Below are positions 32,123-43,946 of a stretch of DNA of 64,000 bases, piece after piece. The stretch's first letter is position 1, and every line of letters begins with the position of its first letter. The notes under the pieces were generated by a model. The model saw only the letters and a program-made list of their open reading frames with translations, did no database searches and was not told the DNA's origin. Origin of the DNA: Massariosphaeria phaeospora. Taxonomy: Eukaryota > Ascomycota > Dothideomycetes > Pleosporales. The position numbers were made by a program, and so were the translations under genes. Location: positions 372,001 to 436,000 of the forward strand of contig JAADJZ010000027.1 in the NCBI GenBank assembly GCA_011032825.1, given 5' to 3'.

Positions 32123-34009
32123 TTAGGGGTACACATGATGTGCAAGATACTCACGCCATACCTTACCTAGATCAGTAGGCATGATTGGAGCGAACATGTT
32201 CCCCAGCCAACCCTTCTTTCGATGCCATGTAACACCAATCTCGTCCAAGAGCCTGTCAACGTATGGAACGCTATCAAAGGCAGCGAAGTGTCCAAGCTCA
32301 CCATTCGAAAGATAGCGTCGCTTATTCCACGCGATCATATGCGCAATATCCTTCTCCCTCTCCGCTACAGATGGTAGCTTGAACGCCTTGTCCCAGTAAG
32401 CTACTGCCCAGATGGCCTGCGCTTCTGCAGCGAACAGTTTCGCCCCTGCGACTATATGATTCATAAACAGAATCGAATCATCGTGCACGGGTGCCATAGT
32501 GTGGTAAAGACGGTAGGGCGTTCGGTGTTCGGGTTTGTGGTAATGTTTTGGCGGATTTCTGAGCATGACAAACCGCTTTAAGACCTGCGAATCTGCCTCA
32601 CTAACAAGCTTTTCCCACTTGGTAGTCTCTTCCCGTGGCTCGATGTCTTTGGGGTATGGTAATCCTAGATCTATGAGCGTATCGATTTCAAACATGTCGA
32701 GCCCGCATTTCCAGCCAGTTCCGCATAATACAGCATCGCAGGGGAAATGGGTGTCTTTCTCATCGTTGAGATACAGTTCGTGACCGTTCAGAAGCTTAAT
32801 GTCGCTGCGATAGACGTAGACTTTTTCGGCGACAAGGGGCCAGAAATCCGCGAAATGGCACCCCCCAGCGGTTCCATTCTGCCAGATTATACTATAAATA
32901 TCAATATAAACTATGGTTGGGGTTATGCAGTAAACGCCGCGCGAAGAAACTTACTCGTTGTCGTACTCTAGCTTCTCAAAGCCTTTGTCACTCGTCCTCT
33001 CTCTGTAACCAGCTGACTTCCGAACCGTGGTGTCGAGAAGTGAGAATACTTTAGTCACGAGTTTTGTACCTAAGGTAGTACTATGGAGAAACCACGTCCA
33101 CCATGACTGATAGGGTATTAGGTAGCATGGCTGCAGCGATGCCATAATCCTTGCTTGCGATGCTTCGACTCCGTTTTTGTACGGCGTAGGGAGGTCGATG
33201 GGGGCGAGAGCTGCAGCGCCCAGCGAGCCATTTCCGGTTTTGCGAATGATCCACGAGACGGTTTTACCTGCCTTGACTGCCTCATAGACCATGTCGGCAG
33301 CTGACTTGCCTGCGCCAACGACCGCAACGTGTTGGACCGATTTGTCCACAATGACGTCGGATTGACCAAAGTCAATTGAGTGAATAATCTTTCCATGGAA
33401 TTGGTCTTTCCCAGGAAAATTTGGCACATTCGGGAGCGATGATTGTCCATTTGCCATCATCAGTTTCGAAGAGAATATTGTCCGATGGGAATCGTTGGTT
33501 GTGTCAATGCATAAGAGTTGCCATTGTCCATTGACCTTCTTGATGGACTGGGTATGGGTGTTGAATTGTATTCGATCTCGCAAAGTCGTCCCAGCATGAC
33601 TCTTGCTGTCGACATAGTCTTCAAGATACTTCGTTGTGTACTTGGCACGAAATAAGTCGTACATGCAATCCTCTGGTGGAGGCCGCTCCATCGACATGTC
33701 CGAGAACTCGGCAATGCCGTGCGTCCATTGCGTCCAGAAGCTGGGATAGATTCGTCCTGCAAAGAGTTAAAGGCTAGAACAGATATAAGTTTCAGGGCTC
33801 GTACGTTCACTCCATACTCCTCCCACGCAGTAGTCGCGCTCCAAGATGGTTAGCTGTGTTTCCGGATGCGCTTGGAGCAGGCGTTGCGCTGCAACAATTC
33901 CAGTGAGGCCTAGAGAGTCGTTAGTAGTTTCCGAAGCAATCCACAGCTGAAACAGACCTGCTCCTACGACGATAACATCGAAACTGGCTACACTCTCTGC
34001 AAACGCCAT
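32123..34009 (-). CDS. Flavin-containing monooxygenase
   Basis: Four exons (34009-33958, 33909-33811, 33756-32955, 32891-32123) give 573 aa without a stop. The FAD-binding GxGxxG lies at residues 16-21 (GAGLTG, spanning the first splice site) and is followed by an E-rich strand end (LERD) and GGVW. A second Rossmann motif for NADPH (VVGAGKSAAD) lies near residue 190. The family inserts oxygen from O2 on N, S or activated carbon (Baeyer-Villiger-like) using FAD and NADPH. It lies 392 bp downstream of the P450 stop on the same strand, so it is a likely tailoring oxidase of the terpene made next door. The first intron begins GTCTGT, a weaker donor. Confidence 0.9.
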
Positions 34010-34214
34010 TGTGGCGTCGTGAAAAATTGGAAGTGAGATGCAGAGAGAGAAGTTCTAAGGGCGAGATGTCGTGTAGTAGGCAAAGCGCTGTATTGAAAGA
34101 TTACGAGCTAGTTAGGCGTACTCAGATATCAAATCCAGCTAGAGCGGGAGGAAATGTAACCGAGGACTTGGCAGGTCATCCCCAACAACTAACGTTACCT
34201 GCACCTCACCTATA

Positions 34215-34308
34215 CCTTCCACTCCCATCTTCGCTTATATGCCTTCTCGACTCGACACAAATGAAAGACAACGCACATACCCCTTGGATACTAGGATACT
34301 CGATGTAG
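34215..34308. repeat. Degenerate duplicate of the P450 3' end
   Basis: Imperfect direct copy (about 95 bp, including ATGAAAGACAAC and GATGTAG) of 34363-34459, which spans the stop codon and last codons of the P450. It lies just downstream of that gene. Confidence 0.7.
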
Positions 34309-34401
34309 TACTATAACGACTACCACTACCGCCCAGGCCTGTGCCACATTCACACGTCACCACCTTCCACTCTCATCGGCCTCCGCCTTCTCGACTCGGC
34401 A

Positions 34402-37400
34402 CTAATGAAAGACAACACGCACACCCTTGGAATCCAGGCGCGCAAGAGGCACGATGTAGTCATGTACAGCAATCACGTCACTTTCGTCGGTATCGAATAG
34501 GTCAAATCTGGGTGCGCCGGGGCGGAACAGGGCGGCTAGCATAAAGTTGATCTCAGCCGTCGCCAGGTTTATCCCAATGCAGTTGCGCGAGCCTCGGGCA
34601 AATGGAACGAGATTGCGTGCCATCTGCGGTGAAACATTGGCCAACCAACGCTCTGGAACGAAGCTGTACGGGTCCGGGAAGACGTCTGGGTCTGTGTGTT
34701 GAAAGTAGGCTGTCATGCCCACGGGCACCTGTGCGGGATCAGCCGTTACCGTCCCCAGAGTCCACGGGTGGCTGTAGTACCGTGTTGGCGCACGTGCCGA
34801 CCGGAACGCGTGCCGACCGCCGAACTTCAATCGACGCCACTGACACCCCAACTTCAACACGCGATAACTCTACCACCATGACCCCAGTTGAAGAAGCAAT
34901 TGCAGCAATTAAATCGCGCGCTCTAGGAGATGATCTTGTATACCAGGAGTATGCTGACTGGTTTGGCGTAGATCGAGTTACGTTGGCGCGAAGACACCAA
35001 GGCCGTCAGGGCTCAAGAACAGCTAAAATCTTCGACCAGAAGAAACTTACGCCACAACAAGAGGAGGAGCTTGTACTCTACATTAGAGACTTGACTAAGC
35101 GTGGGCTACCACCTACTCGAGCCATGATACAAAATTTTGCCTCTACGATAGCTCACGAACGCGTTTCTTTGGCCTGGGTGACGCGCTTCAAGCACCGCCA
35201 CGAGGACGAGCTCATCTCAAAATACACCACCGCCATGGACGCTACGCGCCACACAGCCGACTCATATATCAAGTACAAGCTATACTTTGACCTGCTACAC
35301 GGCAAGATGGAGGAGCATGAGATTCTGCCCGAGAATAGCTACAATATGGACGAAAAAGGCTTCATGATAGGTGTAATCGGACGATCGAAAAGGACCTTCA
35401 CAAGGGCCCAATGGGAGAAGCGTGAGGTTACTGCAGCCCTCCAAGATGGCTCACGTACCTGGATAACAACTGTCGCTGCAGTTTGCGCTAATGGGACTGC
35501 GCTGCCGCCTGGCCTAATCTACGAGTTTGCAAACTGTACTCTACAATCGTCATGGGTAGCTGATATCAAGCCCGGCGTACACGACGTTTTTGTGGCTTCA
35601 ACACTATCTGGATGGACGAATAATGACGTAGGATTGGCCTGGTTAGAGCAGGTTTTCGACCGCTGCACGAAGAAAAAAGCGCGGCATAGGAGAGACTAGC
35701 GCTTACTTATCCTCGACGGCCACAGCAGCCACTTTACGGAGGACTTTTTACACTACTGCTTTACTCACAAGATCTATGTTGCTATATTTCTACCTCATAG
35801 TACTCATACGCTGCAGCCGCTAGATGTAGTTTGCTTCGGGCCGCTAAGTAAAGCCTACTCCAAAAAGCTTGCAGAACACACCCAGCGCAGCCAAGGGCTA
35901 GTCCCAATCAAGAAGGGCGACTTCTTTTTGTTGTTCTGGGACGCCTAGCAGGCAAGCTTCAAGAAGCAGACGATCTTGCAGTCTTTTGCTGCCACCGGTA
36001 TATGGCCTATGAATCGAGAGAGAGTTATGAAGCGCTTCCCGCCAAAGCCTCTAAACAAGCCAGCAAACAAGCCTAGCCCTACCTGGCGTGAGGCCGATCG
36101 TCTCTTACGAGCAGCGGCTGATACGTCGTCGTCTGATCTCAAACAAGTGTCCTCCATGATCCACCACTTGGCCAACCAAAACGAGCTTCTTACTGATGAG
36201 AATGAGGGCCTACGCGAGGCTCTTACTACTAAAAAGAAGCACAATAAGAAGGGCAAGGTCCTTGACTTGCAGCAGAGGAAGGAGTATCATGGTGGAGCTG
36301 TGTTCTGGTCACCGCGTAAGATGGCTGAGAGTGAGGCACGTGAGCGCACGAACAAGCGACTAGCTGAAGAGGAGAAACTTCAAAAAGCTCAGATGAAGCA
36401 GCTCCAAGCTGCTAACGCTTTATACAACAAGAAGCTTAAAGAGGAGAAGCGTGTAGCGACTGCAGCAAAGCGAGAGGAGCGTGAGAAGGAGAAGGCAGAA
36501 AAGGCAGCTTCTGCGGCAGCTCGAAAGGCGCTCCAAAACACTCAGAAACCTATCCAAACTTCCCAAACAGCTAAGCGCAAAGCTTCGGCTACAACTACTC
36601 TAAAGGCAAAGCGACAGAAGCGTTCTGGTGCTGCTGCAGCACCTGCTAAAGTCGTACCTGCTGTTCTAGCCAAGGTTGCCCGCAGCGGCCGCGCTGTCAA
36701 GCTGCCGACTAGATACACATAATCTAAGTAGTACAAATTGTTTATTATAATCAATGTATCAATCCACCAAAAGGTCTTGCAATAATAGCTATTGCTGCTG
36801 TTGTTACATCCTCATGTTTGTGGTGGTGATAATCTCGATAGGGCGATCGTCACGCGTTCCGGTCGGCACGTGCGCCAACACTGTAGTGCCGGGCACTATA
36901 ACTCTAATCTCACTTACCCCTGCCGGAATCTTCCAGACCTTCCCATCCCGCGCGCTTGTGTAGAGCAGCTCCTCGTCAGGCGACACGCGTGGAAGCCGAT
37001 GCATGGTACCATGGCTGTGTCTGCTTTTGGTATCAATATCGATCGTCCTGGGGCCTTGAGAGATCAAGTTTCAGACGTACCGGAGACCTTCTTTGATCAG
37101 AGCCTGCAGATAGGGTAGCTTCTCTAGCTGCGACCACGAAGGCTGCTTGTCCGGCCACCCGACCATCGTTTCCCTGAGCTCATCTTCCAACCGCTCGCGC
37201 ATGGGCGGATTCAGCAACAGATAGAAGGTGATGAAGTGGAGCGTTCGTGCTGTGGAAACTGATCCTGCTCCTAACAGGATCTGCGCTTCTTTTGTCAATC
37301 GCTCAACCGTAAGGTCTGCCTCGGGAAGACCGCTCTCATCCACCATGTATCGGAACAAAGTTGGTCGACCTCCTATGGCTGGTTCGAGTTTCGTCAACTG

Positions 37401-38448
37401 CCGCTGCTCTTTCTCTTCAATGAGCTTCGCGATATGTTTCTCCGCCCTCTGTGGGTCATGTTAGCGGAAGGCGTATTCTAATCGGGTAAGTAGGCGCACA
37501 GCTTTCCAAACATTGAAACATTCCGCCTTTGGGTCTACCAAAAGAAGAATCCTACTAGGGATGTGTCGAACGAGACTGCCGTATATTAATAAGTCTAACT
37601 CATTACAGAACATCTGAAGGATCACCTACTGAATGACCCAAGGAAACTCGGTGAAGAGGGGTATACATTTTATCATCGAGTGTTGGAGATCGTACCTACT
37701 GCTGTTAGCAAGTAATTGGATATAAATAAAGTCCTCGAACCTACCATGCCGGCGAGAAGTCCTTCTCATCCATGAGCTCCGCCGGATTCTCTACACAAAC
37801 ATGGCCGATGACGTCGCCTGAGAAGGCCAACATCGCATGGTCGAGTCGTATGATTTGCCCCGTTCCTTGAAAGGACGTGAAGCGTTTTATTAGCTTCTCT
37901 ACGGCTTTGTTGATCAAGGGTTCTAATCTGGTGACCCCGAGACGAGAAAAGTACGGCTCAACTGGTTTGCGACGCCTGCGATGCAGCTCGTGGGTATGGG
38001 TTAGGAAAAAGGTACCTATAATGTGCTTAGTATCAGGTCCTAAACTAAAGTAGTGGTCATACCCTCGAACCCAATTCCAGAGGCGAACTGAGAGTACCCT
38101 TGAGTTCGTCGCGTATTTCCGGATACATAAACTTGGTCGTAGAAGTTCGAGTCGGCGATGGACAACTCCCTTGGATTAATTCGTACAATTGGACCTGACC
38201 CATCAGAATTCTCCTGCACACAACGAGCCGTGGTGGCACTCACCGTAAACCTTATGCATTCGCTCAATCTCGAAACAATACGTTGCTTTCTTGAAATAAT
38301 CGAAGTAAAACTCGTACAAGCTCGTCATAGCAGCCAATTTTGGCCCTGGGAAGCCAGCTAATGGAGAAAACCATAATCGATAGATGACTCTGAGAACATA
38401 CTGGGCGACAAGCACGCCGAAGAGGCCAAAACCGATATATGGAGACAT
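34402..38448 (-). CDS. Cytochrome P450 with a transposon in intron 7
   Basis: Eight exons (38448-38244, 38194-38063, 38015-37745, 37695-37630, 37575-37500, 37448-37081, 37014-36918, 34728-34402) give 513 aa with every phase consistent. The N-terminal membrane anchor is about residues 5-30, then FPGPK. The I-helix is [14 protein letters not shown]370-x-x-R373 spans an intron, and the heme loop [10 protein letters not shown] has C455 as iron ligand. Length is normal for the family. Intron 7 (36917-34729) is 2189 nt because a 2104-bp pogo element lies inside it; without it the intron would be 83 nt, with donor GTAAGT and acceptor CACAG intact. A microsomal oxidase that probably hydroxylates the neighbouring cyclase product. 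The substrate is not readable from sequence. Confidence 0.9.
34780..36883 (+). mobile_element. Pogo-family 2 transposon inside the P450 intron
   Basis: 2104 bp flanked by TA (34778-34779 and 36884-36885). The inverted termini are C[C/A]GTGTTGGCGCACGTG, with a doublet CGTGCCGACC at 34793-34802 and 34809-34818. It is oriented opposite to the host gene. This is the youngest-looking member of a family whose wrecked relative lies at 18906-21470. Confidence 0.95.
34878..36722 (+). pseudogene. Pogo-family 2 transposase (DDE_1) with two nonsense codons
   Basis: One 614-residue frame from ATG 34878 to TAA 36722, interrupted by TAG at 35697 and 35946. Both sit where Trp is expected (before RLLILDG and before QASFKK), so TGG to TAG. 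N-terminal helix-turn-helix and CENP-B-like domain (residues 1-130), DDE_1 core ([26 protein letters not shown]), then a long Lys/Glu/Ala coiled-coil and a basic tail. Inactive as it stands; the opposite strand polarity of its two mutations compared with the 26-kb element is noteworthy. Confidence 0.9.
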
Positions 38449-38809
38449 AATCGAGGAGTGGTGCTAGAGTGTACAGGTGGGATTGAGGGTAGAACTATAT
38501 CCTGGGGCTGAATGCATCATGCTTCGGCGCATGATATGTAGGTATGAGGCGTATCTGTTGAGAACTTGCTAAAGCCTGCATCTGCATGCCTACCTTGCTC
38601 ATTAATTTGTGCCGGTCGGATCCACGGTGAAGACTACCATTTGGGAAGACCGAGCTGGTTGACAGTCCATAGACGCGCATATGCATGGGCAGTCAATGTT
38701 GCCTTTCAATTTCGCCCCATACGGTTTTCTTGCTCTTATAATGCGGATCGGAGCCTACAAGACCACCAGAGATTATTTCAACTTTTGTTTTGTATTGATT
38801 GCTTTAGTC
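38449..38809. promoter_or_regulatory. Shared divergent promoter of P450 and terpene synthase
   Basis: 361 bp between two divergent start codons. It contains the inverted repeat ATCATGC-TTCGGC-GCATGAT (38516-38535) and a CGG-rich patch (CCGGTCGGATCCACGG, about 38612-38627) of the kind bound by Zn2Cys6 cluster regulators. No regulator gene is seen in the window. Confidence 0.55.
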
Positions 38810-41317
38810 ATGGAATACCAACACTCTGTTCGTTTACTTCCCGGCCAGTACCAGACTGAAGGCCTTTGCGACGGGCTCTCGGTACGCAAACATGTTGCTG
38901 AAGACTTGGAAGAGATCGGAACATTCAACGCACAAGAAGATTGGAGAAACTTAGTCGCGCCAATGTCGAACTACAAAGGAGGACTTGGTCCCAAACACAG
39001 CTTCATGGCTGTCTCGTTACCGGAATGTCTCCCCGACAGATTCGAAATTGTGTCGTATGCAAATGAGTTTGCTTTCCTCCACGATGGTATGTTCTATATG
39101 CCTAGAGCGAGCGAATGCCTCTTGCTTAGAAGTACACAGACGTAACAGATACACTGAACCAGCAAGAGGTATGTAAGCCTATGTACTGGAAGATATGCTG
39201 GCATTAACTCTAAAAGGGGAACATTGAGAATGATGCAGTATTAGCTGCGTTTCATGAAGGAGCACGAAACGGAAAAATTGATGCTTTAAAATCCGGGAAA
39301 CGGCAGATGCAAGCAAAGATTTTGAATACAATGATGTCCATTGATCGGCCACGCGCCTTGAACGCCATGCGCGCTTGGGCAATATTCGTGGAGCAAGGAG
39401 CCGGACGCCAACACCACTATCAGTTCCAAACACTAGAGGATTACTTGCCATATCGCTCCAAAGATGTGGGTCACATGTAGGTTTTCCACTACGAAAGTTC
39501 CACTCATCTGACCATTATTTAGGTTCTGGCACGCTCTTGTGACATTTGGATGCGCCATTACTATCCCAGAAGAAGAGCTAGGTATATGTTCTGAGCTTGT
39601 GCAGTCTGCCGTGATTGCAGCAAGCTTAACGAACGACCTTTTTTCCTACGAAAAGGAATATGAAGCCGCCCAAGCTGCTGGGCTTCCTAATGTCGTCAAT
39701 GCTCTATGGGTGCTCATGGGCGAGTATGATATCTCGCTTGAAGAAGCCAAAGCTAGATGCCGAACGCGCATTAAAGAGGAAGTAGCAAGATATGCGAGCA
39801 CAGTTGAAGAGACGATTACTAGGAACGACCTTTCTAGCGATGCGAAAAGATATATCGAACTCATGCAGTACAGTGTAAGCGGAAATGTGGTATGGAGTTT
39901 GCAGTGTCCGAGATACCACAAAGGCATGCAGTACAATGAGCGGCAGCTACTGCGGGAGAGACATGGTATCTCAAAATATCCCACAACCTTCCAGTTGATC
40001 GGTCAGAAGAAACGTACAAGATCAGGTTCGGTGGGTTCTGTCGTAGTCGAGGATACGTTCACATCAGGTAAGAAAACGAAGACTGGCATATACTCCCATC
40101 AATCGGACGAGATAATTAGGGCAAGCGTGTTCCCTATGGATTCAACAAGCAAAAGTCCCGAGGAGGAGCGCGATTGGGATGTCATCGGCCTAGCACGCGG
40201 TACCCCGTTACCTAGATTGGGAGAAGAAGTGAGTACGTCGAAGTTTTAAATTTCTTTGCCCGCTAACTGCTCAAGTTGGTCCTCGAACCTTATCGCTACG
40301 TCAGCTGCTTACCATCGAAAGGCGTTCGAGACATGGCAGTCGACAGCATCAATCTTTGGTTATGTGTCTCGCCGCAATTCACCGAAACTATTCGAAGTAT
40401 AATAAAAGTAATCCACAACAGCTCGATCATGTACGTGCGGGAGCAAACTGTGTGTTGCTCCACCTGACGATACGCTGTAGGCTTGACGACCTGCAAGATG
40501 GGTCACAACTGCGACGGGGAAGTCCCTCAGCTCATACTATCTTCGGCGAGGCACAGACGATCAATTCTGCGACCTTCCAGTATGTGCTCGCCATTGCAGA
40601 ACTTCGAAAACTGCCGAATCCGCTCTGCCTTGACATTTTTATCGACGAAATGCGCAGCCTGTTCGTGGGGCAAGGGTTCGAGCTGCACTGGACCAACGCC
40701 GTGCAGTGCCCCTCCGTAGTGGAATACCTGCAAATGGTCGATGGCAGTACGTTTACTTACTCCCCTGTTCGGTTGACCGACGGAGCTAACGTCTTGTGCG
40801 TTTCAGAAACGGGCGGGCTATTCCGTCTTCTTGCACGATTGATGGCTGCCGAATCCCCTCACGGCGGAAAAGCTGATACCGATCGATTGTGCCGGTTGTT
40901 GGGACGTTACTTCCAGATCCGTGATGACTATCAGAACCTGGTATCAGAAGAGGTAGACTTCGGAGTCCGAAGGCGACGATCACAGCTGACGACAAGCAGT
41001 ATATGGCACAGAAAGGTTTCTGCGAAGATCTGGATGAGGGCAAGTTTTCTCTACCTCTAGTTCATGCCCTGGCGCATACCCACAAGGGTCTGCAGCTCAG
41101 AGCCCTTCTGCGTCAGCGTCGCCAAAAGGGACAATGCACCTTGGAGCAGAAGCATCTCATTTTGGCACTGATGCGCGGTGCAGGTAGTATGAAATACACG
41201 CTGCAGGTGCTGCAAGCCTTGCACACGGAGTTGGAGGGGGAGGTGGGGCGGCTAGAGGGCGTCTTTGGGCAGGTGAACCACGAGATTCGACTGATGTTAG
41301 CCGTGCTCAAAGTGTGA
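38810..41317 (+). CDS. Bifunctional terpene synthase (cyclase plus prenyltransferase)
   Basis: Eight exons (38810-39086, 39149-39168, 39217-39476, 39523-40228, 40276-40430, 40481-40746, 40807-40952, 41000-41317) give 715 aa, the normal size for fungal chimeric synthases. The N-terminal class I cyclase has a metal site D92-D93 (HDDTLNQQE), split by intron 1, the NSE triad N223/S227/E231 (NDLFSYEKE) and the R316-Y317 pair. After a polar linker (about 340-415) comes the C-terminal isoprenyl diphosphate synthase with D475-D476-x-x-D479 (DDLQDGSQLRRG) and D601-D602 (RDDYQNL). The family makes GGPP or GFPP from IPP and DMAPP and cyclises it to a di- or sesterterpene; product size cannot be read here. 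The ATG at 38810 was chosen because it begins the conserved region. The usual DDxxD/E reads DDxxN in the cyclase. Confidence 0.93.
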
Positions 41318-41602
41318 AGTGGCCCCAGACCAGTCTGTCACTTCTGCATGATTTCGCAAGGATCTTGATGTGGTGCGAAGATAATTAGGCACAAGGCGAA
41401 AGGGAGGCGAGGTTGGAGGAGAGAGCCATTTCGTCGGTAAATTGAACAAGGGCCTTAATCAAATTCGTGTCACACACATGCACGGCCTAAGATCAACAGT
41501 CTACGCCGCACCCGTCTTCACATGAGGCTAGGGAAACTCGCAAGTTTGCGGTTTTTCTCCTAGCCCTATGCCAACAACAAGTCGTCTTGCTAGTACCATA
41601 TC

Positions 41603-43575
41603 ATGTCCCAGGACACAGTTACGAACGATGGCAACGCTGACCCGCTCGACACCATCGAGGAGCACGAATACCCGGGCGGTCTGCGCCTTGCGGCCATCGT
41701 AGCTGCTCTCGTTCTTAGCATCTTCCTCGCGTCTTTAGACACTGTGCGTCAAGGTCCCACACATTCTCCATCTTAGCTCACCAAGTCCGGCAAGACCATT
41801 ATCACCACAGCCATACCTTCTATCACCAATGAATTTCATAGCCTCGAGGATGTGGGCTGGTATGGCTCGGCCATGTTCTTCCCCTTAGCCGCAACACAGT
41901 CTGTATGGGGCAAGGCGTACAAGTACTTTCCCGTGAAGCCGGTCTTTCTGGTGAGCATTCTCATCTTCGAAGTAGGCAGCCTGATTTGTGGTAAGCACCT
42001 GAGAACCAGCTTTTATTATGTCTACACAGAATGCTGAGAGCCGTAAGCACTTGCACAAAACAGTAATGCTTTCATTGCTGGGCGGGCTATCACGGGCGCA
42101 GGCTGCGCTGGCACCTTTTCGGGATGCTTTATTATCATATCCCTATCTTCAAGGCCGCGGCTAAGACCAGCGATGACGAGCTCACTGTCTGCTACCTTTG
42201 CCGTAGCTGCGGTAGTAGGACCATTGATTGGAGGTGCTTTTACGCAGAGTGTGACCTGGCGTTGGTGGTAAGTGCATCCAATTGTATCCACGTATGTGCA
42301 GATGTGCGCTGACACGTTTCAAACAGTTTCTACATCAACCTGCCGTGCGGAAGTATAGCAGCCGTAGCCATGCTTTTCGCATTTCAAGCTCCGAAGGCCG
42401 CGTCACCTACACCAGCGACTACGAAAGAAAAGTTTCTGCAAATGGATATTCCTGGTGCTATCCTAATTTGCGCTGCGATTGTTTGCTTTACGCTTGCTTT
42501 GCGATGGGCTGGCGTGGACAAATCGTGGAAGGATCCAAACGTCGTGGGTACCTTAGTTGCGACACCGGTATTCCTCATCTTATTTGGAATGGATCAATGG
42601 TACCAAGGAGATAGAGCACTTATTGTGCCAGTCTTCTTAACAAATCGGGTTCTGATTGTTGGTGCTGTCTTCGAGTTCTTGTAAGCCATTCTATCGTTCG
42701 TGTTGAGGCTACAGACTTACTCGATTTCAGCATTGCAGGCTGTTTCAACCTCGCGCTCTTCTACTTGCCAATTTACTTCCAGGCAGTGCGAGGTGTCTCA
42801 GCCATATCTTCTGGTGTCCGGCTTATCCCGGTTATTCTGGGCTTGACCATTTCTCAGATCGCGGTGGGTGTGATAATTACAGTTACTGGCATCCACAACC
42901 CATTTCTGATCTTGGGGCCTGCCATTGCGGCTGTTGGTTCAGGCTTAGTCATGCTACTCGACGAGAGATCTGACCCCGGCCGCTGGATTGGTTTTCAGAT
43001 CGTGCTTGGAGTCGGAGTTGGCTTTTGTCTGACCATTCCGCTCATGCTGTCACAAGTGGTGGTAAAGACGAAAGACGTGTCCACAGCCACGTCTATCATC
43101 ATCTGTACGTCTTCAGTTAAATTGTTTAATTCTCATCATATTAACGTTGTCGCCAGTTTCACAATCAATGGGCAGTGCGTTCCTACTTCCCACTGCTCAA
43201 GCAGTGTTTCAAAACCAGCTCACGGAAGCGCTTCGCCGTTTTGTGCCTGAAATCAATCCACTAGTGGTTTTGTCTGTGGGTGCAAATAGTGAAGCGATAT
43301 CAAGTCTTCCAAGAGCGAGCCTGAGAGGTATTGTACAGAGTTACGATAATGCATTGCGGTATACATTTGCGATTGGTATTCCGTTCGCTGGAGTGGCGCT
43401 GTTAGTCAGTTTCTTTATGCCTTGGTTCAGATATCATAATGCACCTACAGATTCAACTGTAGAAACAGCTTTGGGACAATCACAGGAAGTTGATGGAGCG
43501 GAGGACGAGAAGAATGAAGAGAGCAAGATGACTGGCAGAAGAAGCGAGATCTCAAGTACCGTAGAGCACATCTAG
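41603..43575 (+). CDS. MFS drug/metabolite exporter, DHA2-like
   Basis: Six exons (41603-41743, 41795-41990, 42048-42267, 42327-42680, 42731-43104, 43157-43575) give 567 aa. About 14 hydrophobic segments are visible. The motifs [12 protein letters not shown] (helix 1), [19 protein letters not shown] (helix 4, motif C region follows) and [11 protein letters not shown] are typical of fungal proton antiporters that export secondary metabolites and toxins. Intron 2 must use the acceptor CCGTAAG (42047); the other AGs nearby introduce stops. It lies 285 bp after the terpene synthase on the same strand and probably exports the product across the plasma membrane. Confidence 0.88.
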
Positions 43576-43946
43576 TATCCAGAGCGTTAGCAGCGGTTTA
43601 CCCTTAACTGTATGCGAGCTTACAAGTGAGCTTACAAATGATCTTCAATACCCACAACAAAACGAGAAAATACCTATGGAACTAAGCTGTGCTGCTCTGC
43701 AGCACCAGACAGCCACATCACACCAAGCAACACTTAGTGGGACATAAGCGACCGGGACCTCTACCGTGCAGCCTAAGCGTGCTTGTGCAGCCTAAGCGTT
43801 CCTTTGCATTTCTTGCGGGGCGCCTGTATGACACAACGCCTCCTATCACCTTCTTGCCTTGGTAATTCGGCGGAAACATATATACCCCTCCATGCGCACT
43901 GCCTTGGTTTGTGGCAAAGCTCTTCCATATACTCAAATCAAACAAT

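Noticed and set aside
34602..34877. Upstream extension of the pogo-family 2 transposase frame
   Set aside because: It runs back through the inverted terminus into the P450 exon on the other strand; the ATG at 34878 begins the conserved helix-turn-helix.
41991..42067. Apparent frameshift in the MFS gene
   Set aside because: Using the acceptor at 42047 (CCGTAAG) gives [15 protein letters not shown] in frame and a full 567-aa protein; only the other nearby AGs create stops.
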